Origin: Ch67 sp041395845
Lineage (GTDB): Bacteria > Pseudomonadota > Gammaproteobacteria > Pseudomonadales > Ketobacteraceae
Length of the DNA stretch: 64,000 nt
Assembly: GCA_041395845.1 (NCBI GenBank)
Contig: JAWKZS010000003.1
Coordinates: 248,001-312,000, forward strand
Direction of reading: 5' to 3'
Shown: positions 35,773-44,211 of the stretch, piece by piece
How positions within the stretch are numbered: position 1 is the first letter of the stretch
How the letters are laid out: the number at the start of each line of letters is the position of its first letter
The notes under the pieces: generated by a model
Databases searched by the model: none
What the model was told of the DNA's origin: nothing
What the model saw: the letters and a program-made list of their open reading frames with translations, nothing else
Program-made: the position numbers and the translations under genes

Positions 35773-36836
35773 GTCAGGTCATTCTGGTACCGCCGGCCGG
35801 TATGCCTGCGGCGATACGTTATGCGCGCGCAAACCGCGATCGCCTGAGATTAATCGGTGCGTCGAGTAACCGGTATGAACCTGCGGCGGGCGAGTACGCC
35901 GAATGTCATTACCTGCCCCATGTATCGGACCCTGATTTTCTGCCCGCACTGCGCGGTCTGTTGCGCCGCGCTGCCGTGACTGCCATTGTTTGCCAGCATC
36001 AGGTTGTTTGGTCGTTTCTGGATCAGTCGCTTACGCCTGATGAACCACCGTTGCTAAATCCACCACCCATACCTGCGATGCTGTCGCCTTATCAGGCAGC
36101 ATTGCAGGATGCTCTGGTCATGCGCTCGCTTGCCCACCAGTATGGTTATGGGGATAACCTGCCGCCGGAACTGGCCTTGGCCGGTATCGTACGTCATATC
36201 GATGACTTACCCGGGGAGTGCGATCGCGACAAATATCTGCTGTTCCTGCTTGCCGCTTCCACCGCGCCAGCGGGTGATCTGGTAGAAATCGGTAGCCTGT
36301 GGGGAAGATCGGCGTATTTGTTGGCCTGGCTGGCCAATTACTATGATCTAGGTAATCTGCTGTGCATTGATCCCTGGTCGGTGCAGGCTGCTGTACAGCA
36401 TTCGCTAAACGATCAGCTGGTCAAGCTGTCATCTTCCACCCACGATATCAGCGCCGGATTTCAGGTTTTCTGCCAGAATATGCTCGCCGGTGGGTTCAAC
36501 AACAGCAATTATCTCCGAATGTTGTCGAATGAGGCTGTTTGCAGTTATCGAGACAAGAATACGGTGGAAACGTGCGAATTTGGTTTAACCCGCTATGAGG
36601 GTTCGATTTCTATCCTGCATATCGACGGTAATCACGATCTGGATGTGGTTAGGCAGGATGTTGCTGACTGGTGTCCGCTGGTGAAGCCGGGTGGCTGGAT
36701 CATCATTGATGATTACACCTGGAAGTTTGGCGATGGCCCGCGCATGACTGGCGATGAATTTGTTAAGGAAAATGCCGCGAACATAGCCTGCAGCTTTGTG
36801 ATGGGCGGCGCATTGGCGATAAGGATGGCACGATAA
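35769..36836 (+). CDS. Two-domain protein with C-terminal class I SAM methyltransferase
   Basis: 355 residues. Residues 1-100 (VILVPPAGMPAAIRYARANRDRLRLIGASS) resemble the preATP-grasp fold of carbamoyl-phosphate-synthase-like proteins, without the ATP-grasp itself. Residues 150-355 form a methyltransferase_24-type domain: GDLVEIGSLWGRSAYLLAWLA, ILHIDGNHDLDVVRQDV, LVKPGGWIIIDDY. GTG start with AGGAAAGAGG upstream. It overlaps the next gene by one base (TAATGG). Probably modifies the flagellin glycan; the substrate is unknown. Confidence 0.68.
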   Translation: MSQVILVPPAGMPAAIRYARANRDRLRLIGASSNRYEPAAGEYAECHYLPHVSDPDFLPALRGLLRRAAVTAIVCQHQVVWSFLDQSLTPDEPPLLNPPPIPAMLSPYQAALQDALVMRSLAHQYGYGDNLPPELALAGIVRHIDDLPGECDRDKYLLFLLAASTAPAGDLVEIGSLWGRSAYLLAWLANYYDLGNLLCIDPWSVQAAVQHSLNDQLVKLSSSTHDISAGFQVFCQNMLAGGFNNSNYLRMLSNEAVCSYRDKNTVETCEFGLTRYEGSISILHIDGNHDLDVVRQDVADWCPLVKPGGWIIIDDYTWKFGDGPRMTGDEFVKENAANIACSFVMGGALAIRMAR

Positions 36837-38323
36837 TGGTTGAGAGTCGCAATTTCTATCTGAATCTTCCAAGCAAGGTACGCGACTATATGCTGGATGT
36901 ATTTGAAGCCAGCGATGACGTGCGTACCGTACAGAAGAAGTTGCGTGATATTGGCAGTCCAAAGCTTCACATGGATGATATTCGCGAAGCACTAGTCATG
37001 AGTTATTCAGATTGCGGTGAAAGTGAGCTTGCCATTGAGCTGGCTCGCCTGTTCAACGAGCAATCGCCAACGCCCAATATGCACAATCTGATTCTCAAAG
37101 TCATGCTCGCCTCATGGTCGTATACCCAGCAACGCTTTCTGGATGAAAGCTGCGAGTGGGCGCGGCGTTATGCTGAGCAATCAGACGAAGCGCTTAGTTT
37201 GCACCACCACGAGCGTCCTCGTGTAGGGCTGGTCTGCGATTATGGTTCAACTGTTTTTGGTAACAATGCCATCTTCCCGATGGCCGGCGGTCTGATTGAA
37301 AATGGCCTCGACGTGTATTACTACAACTTCGAAGATCGCGAATACAATGCCTCTGGCGATCACTTTATCATTGCCAACGTTCATGCGCTGACGTCGCATC
37401 AGTTATCTGAGAGAATTCGCCATGACCAGATCGATGTGCTGATCGATCTTAATGGCCGGTTGCGTGACCATCATAGATTAGGCGTATTTTGTCGCCGGTC
37501 TGCTCCCATTCAGGTTAACTACTTCAATCTGGTGGGAACGATGGGAATGAAGAACTACGACTATATGATCGTAGATGATGTGCAGGTTCCCGTCGCGGAT
37601 GAGCGGTATTATCTGGAGAAGGCAATTCGTCTGCCGTGCGGTGTTAATGGTGCATTCTCGTTTACCAGGGATGTTGAAATTTCCATCCCTGATAAGGGGG
37701 CGTCGGAACCGTTTATTTTTGCTTCCTTCAATGCATTCTTCAAAATCAATACCCTGTTGCTGGAAGCATGGGCCGAGATACTGCAAAGGGCGCCTCATTC
37801 AAAACTGGTGATTAAGTGTGCGGAGACGGAGCGCGATCGGGTGATCCGAAAAATTGCGGGTGTCTTTGGCAAGCGCAATGTGGATATGAGTCGTATCATC
37901 ATTGATGGCTGGTCATCGCTGGATAAAATGCGTCGGCAGTACGGAAAGGTTGACTTGTGCCTGGATACATTTCCATATAGTGGTGGTTCCACCACACTCA
38001 ACGCTTTGTGGCAGGGTGTGCCGGTACTGACCTGGTGTGGTGATGGCTGGCGGGCTCGGTCATCTGCTTCGATGTTGACAGCTGCGGGCTTGGAGGAGTT
38101 GGTTGTTTTTTCCCGCGAGGACTATATCGAGCAGGCTGTCGCGTTGGCAGAGGCGCGAAGCAGGGTAACTGCAATGAGAAGGCACCTGGCTGGTACGGTA
38201 GCGGAGAATCGCTACTTCAGGCCTGACATCGTCTATGTTGATCTTGCGCGTGCGCTGGCATGCCTCTGTGAAACTGCTGGCAAGTCAGGTGTCGCCGCTC
38301 CGAATCATATGATGACCAGCTAA
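36836..38323 (+). CDS. SPINDLY/OGT-like O-GlcNAc transferase (GT41) for protein glycosylation
   Basis: 495 residues: a helical TPR-like N-terminus (about 1-115) and a GT-B catalytic part. Motifs include IDVLIDLNGRLRDHHRLGVFCRRSAPIQVNYF, LVGTMGMKNYDYMIVDDV, and LCLDTFPYSGGSTTLNALWQGVPVLTWCG, all typical of GT41. Bacterial members attach GlcNAc-like sugars to Ser/Thr of flagellin in some species. Position next to methyltransferases and flagellin genes supports that role. Convergent with the sulfotransferase gene. Base composition looks more A+T-rich than the flagellar genes. Confidence 0.85.
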   Translation: MVESRNFYLNLPSKVRDYMLDVFEASDDVRTVQKKLRDIGSPKLHMDDIREALVMSYSDCGESELAIELARLFNEQSPTPNMHNLILKVMLASWSYTQQRFLDESCEWARRYAEQSDEALSLHHHERPRVGLVCDYGSTVFGNNAIFPMAGGLIENGLDVYYYNFEDREYNASGDHFIIANVHALTSHQLSERIRHDQIDVLIDLNGRLRDHHRLGVFCRRSAPIQVNYFNLVGTMGMKNYDYMIVDDVQVPVADERYYLEKAIRLPCGVNGAFSFTRDVEISIPDKGASEPFIFASFNAFFKINTLLLEAWAEILQRAPHSKLVIKCAETERDRVIRKIAGVFGKRNVDMSRIIIDGWSSLDKMRRQYGKVDLCLDTFPYSGGSTTLNALWQGVPVLTWCGDGWRARSSASMLTAAGLEELVVFSREDYIEQAVALAEARSRVTAMRRHLAGTVAENRYFRPDIVYVDLARALACLCETAGKSGVAAPNHMMTS

Positions 38324-38340
38324 AGCCGCTGCTGGTGGTT

Positions 38341-39360
38341 TTAAGACGGGTATCCTAGTTCAAAGGTGTTTATGGCAGTAAGACTATCCAGAGCTTTGTT
38401 CCACTCCCCGAATAATTCATCAGTTTTCTTCTCGATTAGTGGGTCCAGGCTGTAATCGAGAGCCGGTATTGGATACGGTAATGAAGCCGGCTTGGCAACA
38501 TCCCGGATGCTATCAATATAACGTTGATCTTCCAGTATCCTTGCATCGACAGGCACCCCTAATCGTTGCTCAAAATAGGATGGGTAGCGGAACGCACCGA
38601 TCGGTTCAATCACAGATCTTGCATGATTAGGGCGCACAGCACAGTTTAGCCTGCGTACTGTTTCCAGAAAAACATCGTCTTCTCGCGTGTTGGCCTTGGG
38701 GAGCCTGGTAATCTCGACAGGTATTTCAAGGTGTTGCTGGATCTGGCCCAGTACTTTATCTGGCGAGCGCTGGAGGTCTTCGAAGGTGACCACCAGTACA
38801 TTATCGGCACCGAACAATTGCCGGTAAAGCGTTATTGTGTAGGCATAGTTCAGATCATAGAGGCAGCTTCGGGCCTGGTTGTAATAGATTGAATAGGCAA
38901 ATTCGGCGTAATCGACATGCAGACCGCCCAGTACGTATTCCCGGTAGAGCGATTTGAGCAGATCCCACTGGTTGCGAATGACGATTATGATTCTGGTTTC
39001 TGCACCAAAGATCTCCTGCAGTCGGGCGGCCTTTTGTGCAGGATCTATGTCGTGGTGCATTGTAAAACTGAGGCTTTCAGATGATAGTCCAACGGCTAGC
39101 TTGCCAAGTTCCTTGGCTTTGACAAAGTGTCTTTCAAAATTTTCGATAGTGCGGGCGCGCTGGTAAACAGATTCCTTTTCCGTTCTCAGGCTGACTTCCA
39201 CATCCACCATCATTTCGTCATCGATATAATTCGCGACAGTACCGCCTGAACCCGCACCGAGGTGATAGAGGGAGCCATGCTTCGCAAAAAGATGCGTCTG
39301 CAATGCCGTCGATGCCGCTTTGGGATAGCCAATATGGATGTATCGAACAGGTTGTTGCAT
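38341..39360 (-). CDS. PAPS-dependent sulfotransferase family protein
   Basis: 339 residues with YIHIGYPKAASTALQTHLF, the 5'-phosphosulfate-binding loop, near the N-terminus, and IIIVIRNQWDLLKSLYREYV, the 3'-phosphate-binding segment with its conserved Arg and Ser, near residue 130. It would transfer sulfate from PAPS to a hydroxyl or amine, here perhaps on a flagellin-linked sugar. It lies in a minus-strand operon with a TPR protein, a methyltransferase and an acyltransferase. Substrate inferred only from context. Confidence 0.78.
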   Translation of the reverse strand: MQQPVRYIHIGYPKAASTALQTHLFAKHGSLYHLGAGSGGTVANYIDDEMMVDVEVSLRTEKESVYQRARTIENFERHFVKAKELGKLAVGLSSESLSFTMHHDIDPAQKAARLQEIFGAETRIIIVIRNQWDLLKSLYREYVLGGLHVDYAEFAYSIYYNQARSCLYDLNYAYTITLYRQLFGADNVLVVTFEDLQRSPDKVLGQIQQHLEIPVEITRLPKANTREDDVFLETVRRLNCAVRPNHARSVIEPIGAFRYPSYFEQRLGVPVDARILEDQRYIDSIRDVAKPASLPYPIPALDYSLDPLIEKKTDELFGEWNKALDSLTAINTFELGYPS

Positions 39361-39365
39361 GGGTT

Positions 39366-39710
39366 TTACTCGGCAGAGGGTAAGTTCGTCATGAGCAATG
39401 CCAGCGTGTCAGCTGCCTTGTAACAGGCGTTGGCCTTGTTGTGGTCGAAGCGTGCCTGGTGGATGTCGCCAAGATTTGAAAGGTGGTCAATGGATCTGGG
39501 CTCCAGCAAGACGGCCGCCTCGGCATGTGTTAAGGCATCGTTAATTTTGCCAAGGTGGAAACAGATAAGTGAAAGAACGTGATGGATGGCGGGCTGAAGC
39601 GAAGCGATCCGTAAAAGATCACGGCATAGCGTTTCGGCGCTAGCATACTGGCCATCCAGATAAAGGGATACTGCTGCTTCGAACTGTTCTTCGATCGTTG
39701 TGGTGTTCAT
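39366..39710 (-). CDS. Small tetratricopeptide-repeat protein
   Basis: 114 residues with about three TPR units: AVSLYLDGQYASAETLCRDLL, VLSLICFHLGKINDALTHAEAA and LSNLGDIHQARFDHNKANACYKAA. Probably a protein-interaction module of the modification island. The start is uncertain: ATG at 39710 or GTG at 39716, neither with a strong ribosome site. It precedes the sulfotransferase by 5 nt. Confidence 0.7.
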   Translation of the reverse strand: MNTTTIEEQFEAAVSLYLDGQYASAETLCRDLLRIASLQPAIHHVLSLICFHLGKINDALTHAEAAVLLEPRSIDHLSNLGDIHQARFDHNKANACYKAADTLALLMTNLPSAE

Positions 39711-39750
39711 GCACACGTCGGGTTTCGGCTATCGATGTCGGTTAGCGGGG

Positions 39751-40476
39751 TCATTCCTTCACAATATACGCCGTTGGCATCCAGCCATTGGGAAACGTCC
39801 GGATCTGCACACTATCGCCAAAGAATTCCTGCACTGCGCGGGTTTCGCCGGGGGCGATATCAAAGTTGTACTGGTCCAGAACCAGAATGCCGCCCTTGTT
39901 GAGTCGTTTCCAGAAATGGGGGAGTACAGCACTGACGATCTCGTGCTGTCCGGCATCCAGAAACACGATCTTGAATTGCATGTGACTGTATTTCTCGAAG
40001 AACGCATCGAGTTCCTGTGTCACATCCAGCTTGTGCACTTTCAGGATATTGGCCAGGCCCTGGCATTCCACCAGTTTCAGTACGCGCTCGTAGGATTCGG
40101 TGTAACCGCCGGGTGTGATGTTCTTGTCGGCAGCGGTGGGCTGATTGCCCTGAAACCAGTCGAAGCCGTGCACCTGGGTCATGGCATAAGGCTCGAAATG
40201 TTTCAGTAGCTTGGCGAAGAAGAAGGACACCGCGCCGCGAAACATGCCGATCTCGGCAATATGGCCGGCCAGGCCCAGGGTTTGACGGTAGGTTTCATAA
40301 AAGGAAATGAAGCGCGCCAGCGTCAGGTGGCCGGTAAAGCAGGGAAAGTGATGGATGAAATCATCGGTGCTGTAACCGAGCTGCTTGATGGTTTCCATCC
40401 CTTCGTAAAACTGGGGGCGCAGGTTGTCGTGCTTGGTACTTTCCAGATCGCCGGGAGTGTATTCGTTTCCACGCAT
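39751..40476 (-). CDS. TylF-like class I SAM methyltransferase
   Basis: 241 residues with HIAEIGMFRGAVSFFFAKLL (SAM site), VHGFDWFQGN, FKIVFLDAGQHEIVSAVLPHFW and LNKGGILVLDQY, the layout of macrocin-O-methyltransferase-type enzymes that act on sugars. It follows the hexapeptide acyltransferase gene by 10 nt. Likely O-methylates a sugar of the flagellar glycan; substrate unproven. Confidence 0.78.
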   Translation of the reverse strand: MRGNEYTPGDLESTKHDNLRPQFYEGMETIKQLGYSTDDFIHHFPCFTGHLTLARFISFYETYRQTLGLAGHIAEIGMFRGAVSFFFAKLLKHFEPYAMTQVHGFDWFQGNQPTAADKNITPGGYTESYERVLKLVECQGLANILKVHKLDVTQELDAFFEKYSHMQFKIVFLDAGQHEIVSAVLPHFWKRLNKGGILVLDQYNFDIAPGETRAVQEFFGDSVQIRTFPNGWMPTAYIVKE

Positions 40477-40486
40477 GGGCAGGGCC

Positions 40487-41149
40487 TCAGATTTTCTTCA
40501 GGTCATCAGTGCTGATTTTGGCGGCTACCGACTTGGGGCCGATAAACAGCTGCTTTTCACTGGTGGAGTCCAGGATGACCGCGCCGGCGCCGATCAGGCA
40601 GAATGGCGCGATGGTGATATTGTCTCGGATGGTGCAGTTGACGCCGAGGAAGCAGTTGTTGCCGATCTCGACCGCGCCGGATACCACGGCATGGGAGGCA
40701 ATAAACACGTTGTCGCGAATTTTGGTGTGGTGGCCGATATGGTTGCCCGACCACAGGATGCAGTTATTGCCGATTTCCACATAGGGCTGGATGACGTTGT
40801 CGTCGAGGATCATGCAGTTCTCGCCGATTTTGGTGTGGCTGTGAATCCGGGCGTGGGGCGAGATATAGGTGATGAACCGGTAGCCGCGCTGCTTGGCATC
40901 CAGGTAGTGCTGCTCCCGGTAGCGGTTCATCTTCTTGTAGCTGAGCGGTATGAACAGTTCGATCTGGTCCGGCGGGTAATGTTGCTCGAGATCTTCAAAG
41001 GCGACTACCGGCTTGCCCTGAAAGGTGGGTTCTTCAATGAAATCCCGATCCAGGGCGAACGCCACGATGTTGTGGGTGGTATCCCGTTCCAGATAGGCAA
41101 CCGCGACCTCGGCAAACTGGCCGGTGCCAAACATTACGATATCAGCCAT
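40487..41149 (-). CDS. NeuD/PglD-like sugar O/N-acyltransferase (left-handed beta-helix)
   Basis: 220 residues: an N-terminal Rossmann-like part (ADIVMFGTGQFAEVAVAYL) and a C-terminal hexapeptide-repeat helix (about 105-210; KIGENCMILDDNVIQPYVEIGNNCILWSGNHIGHH, IGNNCFLGVNCTIRDN). The catalytic-type His lies in HIGHHTKI. Such enzymes acetylate amino sugars such as those made by DegT-family aminotransferases. The start at 41149 (MADIV) follows GGGGGC; upstream in-frame codons are less likely. First gene of the minus-strand operon, divergent from fleQ. Confidence 0.82.
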   Translation of the reverse strand: MADIVMFGTGQFAEVAVAYLERDTTHNIVAFALDRDFIEEPTFQGKPVVAFEDLEQHYPPDQIELFIPLSYKKMNRYREQHYLDAKQRGYRFITYISPHARIHSHTKIGENCMILDDNVIQPYVEIGNNCILWSGNHIGHHTKIRDNVFIASHAVVSGAVEIGNNCFLGVNCTIRDNITIAPFCLIGAGAVILDSTSEKQLFIGPKSVAAKISTDDLKKI

Positions 41150-41280
41150 GCAGCCCCCGTTTTTCATTGATATAACAACGCGTTTGATCCCTTTGCGTTC
41201 CATATAAACATAGCCTGCCTCTGACGGGTGTCCAGCCCTAATCGACCCCCATATTTGACAGATTCACCAAACCTGACTCC

Positions 41281-41318
41281 ATTTGGTCAATTTTTTCACG
41301 CCAACAATTTGACCAAAT
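41281..41318. promoter_or_regulatory. Inverted repeat ATTTGGTCAA/TTGACCAAAT in the fleQ promoter region
   Basis: Perfect 10-bp arms at 41281-41290 and 41309-41318, separated by 18 nt, in the 267-nt region between fleQ and the divergent acyltransferase. The right arm supplies TTGACC, a possible -35, followed 18 nt later by TAACTG. GTCAATTTTTTCAC at the left arm resembles the FleQ box GTCAaTAAATTGAC at 10 of 14 positions. Likely a regulator-binding site for fleQ; identity is inference. Confidence 0.5.
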
Positions 41319-41416
41319 GTCGGTTTGTTTCTTAACTGATAGGTACTCGACTCAAAAGACGTCAAAAACCGAACATGAATGGGGAGTGGCGGGAGCCCGC
41401 CAACAAAGACAACAAC

Positions 41417-42847
41417 ATGTGGCGAGAAGTACAAGTCCTGTTAATCGATGACGACCAGCAACGGCGCCATGACATGAAGGTGATCCTCGACTTCGTGGGC
41501 GAGGCCACTTATGCCGCCGGGGCGGCGGACTGGCGTGGGGTGGTGGGTGACAAGCCCGGTGCCGAGTTTGCCTGTGCCTTTATTGGCAACGTTCCCTCGC
41601 TCAGCCGGCAGCTGACCGCCTTGCTGGAGTGGGAAAAGAATCTGCCCATCGTGCTGCTCAATGGCACAGGCAACGCCGAAGAGCTGGATGAGGAGCTGGA
41701 GCGCTCCGTTATTGCCCGTATCGAAACCCCGCCGATGTACACCAAGCTGATGGATACCCTGCATCGGGCCCAGGTGTACCGGGATCAGGTATCAGCCGAT
41801 CCGATTCGGGCCCATCGTCGCGAGGCACAACTGTTCCGCAGTCTGGTCGGTACCAGTCGTTCCGTCATCAAGGTGCGGGAATTGATGGCCCAGGTGGCGG
41901 ACAAGGATGTATCGGTATTGATTACCGGCGAATCCGGCACCGGCAAGGAAGTGGTATCACGCAATCTTCACTACCACTCCCATCGCCGTCACAAGCCGTT
42001 CGTGCCGGTGAATTGCGGCGCGATTCCGCAGGAATTGCTGGAAAGCGAACTGTTTGGCCATGAGAAGGGCGCTTTTACCGGCGCGATTTCCAGCCGGCCC
42101 GGGCGCTTCGAACTGGCCCAGGGTGGTACCATCTTCCTCGATGAAATCGGCGACATGCCGTTGCACATGCAGGTAAAATTACTACGTGTTCTGCAGGAGC
42201 GCACGTTCGAGCGGATCGGTGGCAACAAAACCATCGAAGCCGATGTGCGTGTCATTGCGGCGACACACCAGAATCTGGAAAAGCTGATTGAAGACGGCAA
42301 ATTCCGCGAAGATTTGTATTACCGTATCAACGTGTTCCCGATCGAAATGCCGCCCCTGCGGGAACGCACCGAAGATATTCCGTTGCTGCTGAACGAACTG
42401 GTGGCGCGGATCGAGAATGAAAAGCGCGGCTCCATCCGTTTCAATTCTGCAGCCATCATGGCGCTGTGCCGGCACGAATGGCCGGGCAACGTGCGCGAGC
42501 TGGCCAACCTGGTGGAGCGGCTGGTGATCACTCATCCTTATGGGGTGATCGGCGTGTCGGATCTGCCCAAGCGTTTTCGTCATGTGGATGACCTGGACGA
42601 AGAAAAGGAATTGCCGGAAGAGGTCGCGCCGAGCAGCGGTCCCGGTTACGTGAGTATGGATGCGCCCGCGCTGCTGCCGGTAAATGGTATCGATCTGAAG
42701 GAATACCTGAACAATCTGGAATTCAATCTGATCAAGCAGGCACTGGACGACTGCAACGGCGTGGTGGCGCGAGCGGCAGAAAAACTGAAGATACGCCGAA
42801 CGACGCTGGTCGAGAAAATGCGAAAATACGATTTGAACCGGGTCTAG
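41417..42847 (+). CDS. fleQ: Flagellar master regulator FleQ (sigma-54 enhancer-binding protein)
   Basis: 476 residues from the ATG at 41417 (MWREVQVLLIDDD), the same start as P. aeruginosa FleQ; a possible ATG at 41375 has no better ribosome site. Domains: degenerate receiver (1-120), AAA+ domain with Walker A GESGTGKE, the sigma-54-contact motif GAFTGA and Walker B IFLDEIGD, and C-terminal Fis-type helix-turn-helix (GVVARAAEKLKIRRTTLVEKMRKY). FleQ activates class II flagellar genes with RpoN and, in Pseudomonas, responds to c-di-GMP and FleN. The stop codon lies in the loop of its terminator. Confidence 0.95.
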   Translation: MWREVQVLLIDDDQQRRHDMKVILDFVGEATYAAGAADWRGVVGDKPGAEFACAFIGNVPSLSRQLTALLEWEKNLPIVLLNGTGNAEELDEELERSVIARIETPPMYTKLMDTLHRAQVYRDQVSADPIRAHRREAQLFRSLVGTSRSVIKVRELMAQVADKDVSVLITGESGTGKEVVSRNLHYHSHRRHKPFVPVNCGAIPQELLESELFGHEKGAFTGAISSRPGRFELAQGGTIFLDEIGDMPLHMQVKLLRVLQERTFERIGGNKTIEADVRVIAATHQNLEKLIEDGKFREDLYYRINVFPIEMPPLRERTEDIPLLLNELVARIENEKRGSIRFNSAAIMALCRHEWPGNVRELANLVERLVITHPYGVIGVSDLPKRFRHVDDLDEEKELPEEVAPSSGPGYVSMDAPALLPVNGIDLKEYLNNLEFNLIKQALDDCNGVVARAAEKLKIRRTTLVEKMRKYDLNRV

Positions 42848-42862
42848 CACCCGGTTTTTTTT
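42836..42862 (+). terminator. Rho-independent terminator of fleQ, overlapping its stop codon
   Basis: AACCGGG (42836-42842) pairs with CCCGGTT (42850-42856); the loop TCTAGCA contains the fleQ TAG stop. It is followed by a run of T residues. Confidence 0.88.
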
Positions 42863-42964
42863 GCCTGCTATTTATCGGAAATTTCCCCGCAAAAACCGCC
42901 GATAATCTGGCGCCGGGTTTTGTCGAAGTTGCTAACCTACTGTTAAGGCTGACAAAAGTGCTGC

Positions 42965-42979
42965 TGGCACAGGTTTTGA
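42965..42979 (+). promoter_or_regulatory. Putative sigma-54 promoter of fleSR
   Basis: TGGCACAGGTTTTGA: a perfect -24 block with the right spacing, but the -12 reads TTGA instead of TTGC. It is 38 nt before fleS. fleSR is RpoN/FleQ-dependent in Pseudomonas. Confidence 0.45.
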
Positions 42980-43016
42980 ATAAGGAGCCTCAACTGTCAT
43001 AAGTTGGAGTGTTCCG

Positions 43017-44198
43017 ATGAGTGTTGCCGCTGAAAAACTGTCACCTGCTTCCCTGGCTGCCGAAAATCCGGTCGCGGTTGCCGTGCCATTGCGAAACCCG
43101 GCAATCCATCGGCCCTATCTGGAACTCGAACATCGCATCGGCCAGCTGACTCAGGAACTGGAGCATACCGATCAGCAACTGGCGCGGGCGGCAACTGCCA
43201 CCCAGCAACTGGCCGACCGTTTCAATCAGGTGCTGAATGTGATGCCGGTAGCGGTGGTGCTGCTGGATGGTCGCGGTGTGGTGGCGCAGGCCAATCCGAT
43301 GGCCGAAGAATTACTCGGCATGGCGCTCAACGGTGTGCGATGGATTTCGGTGATCGAGCGCTGCTTTTCGCCGACACCGACTGATGGCCACGAAGTGGTA
43401 TTGCGCAACGGCCGGCTGGTGAGCCTGGCAACCCAGTCCCTCAACAACGAGCCCGGCCAGATCATTGTGCTGACGGATCTGACAGAAACCCGGCGTCTGC
43501 AGGGCAATCTGAATCACCATCGCAAACTGTCGGAAATGGGCAAGATGACCGCATCCCTGGCCCATCAGATTCGCACACCGCTGTCATCCGCCATTCTGTA
43601 CGCGGAACATCTTAGCAATCCGGTGTTGCCGGCAGAGAAAAAGCAGAAATACGCCGAACGTATCCGCAACCAGCTCAACCAGCTGGATCAGCAGGTGCGG
43701 GATATGCTGATTTTTTCCCGTGGTGGTGTGGTGCTGGATCGCGTGTTGCCCGCCGAAGCGCTGGTACAGTGTCTGGAGCAGAAACTGGCGGACCTGTGTG
43801 AACAGCATCAGGCCCAGTACGAACTGCACATCGATTCATTGCAAGGCCTGGTGCGTTGCAACCCCGATCTGTTTGTCAGCGCCTTTTCCAATCTGGTGGA
43901 AAACGCCATCCAGGCCTGCCGTGGTGCCGGTGTGGAACCGTCACTGACGCTGGAGGTGCAGTCACTGGGTAATTCACTCCTGCGCATCAGCCTGCGGGAT
44001 AACGGCCCGGGTATTCCGGCCGGGCTGGAGCAGAAAATTCTGGAACCGTTTTTCACCACCAAGGCCACCGGCACCGGGCTGGGGCTGGCGGTGGTCAAGG
44101 CGATCGTCGAAAGTCACGGCGGCCGCTTTGTGATTACGAATGATGACAGTGCAGGCGCCCGCGTGGATCTGACCCTGCCCGTACAACAACAAAACTGA
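43017..44198 (+). CDS. fleS: Flagellar two-component sensor kinase FleS
   Basis: 393 residues, soluble: N-terminal helical lead (ELEHRIGQLTQELEHTDQQLA), PAS domain (about 70-150), HisKA with phospho-His in MTASLAHQIRTPLSSAIL, and HATPase with NLVENAIQAC, DNGPGIPAG and TGLGLAVVKAIVESHGG. It phosphorylates FleR. Start supported by GGAG. fleR begins 13 nt downstream. Confidence 0.93.
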   Translation: MSVAAEKLSPASLAAENPVAVAVPLRNPAIHRPYLELEHRIGQLTQELEHTDQQLARAATATQQLADRFNQVLNVMPVAVVLLDGRGVVAQANPMAEELLGMALNGVRWISVIERCFSPTPTDGHEVVLRNGRLVSLATQSLNNEPGQIIVLTDLTETRRLQGNLNHHRKLSEMGKMTASLAHQIRTPLSSAILYAEHLSNPVLPAEKKQKYAERIRNQLNQLDQQVRDMLIFSRGGVVLDRVLPAEALVQCLEQKLADLCEQHQAQYELHIDSLQGLVRCNPDLFVSAFSNLVENAIQACRGAGVEPSLTLEVQSLGNSLLRISLRDNGPGIPAGLEQKILEPFFTTKATGTGLGLAVVKAIVESHGGRFVITNDDSAGARVDLTLPVQQQN

Positions 44199-44211
44199 TT
44201 CGGAGGCCATC

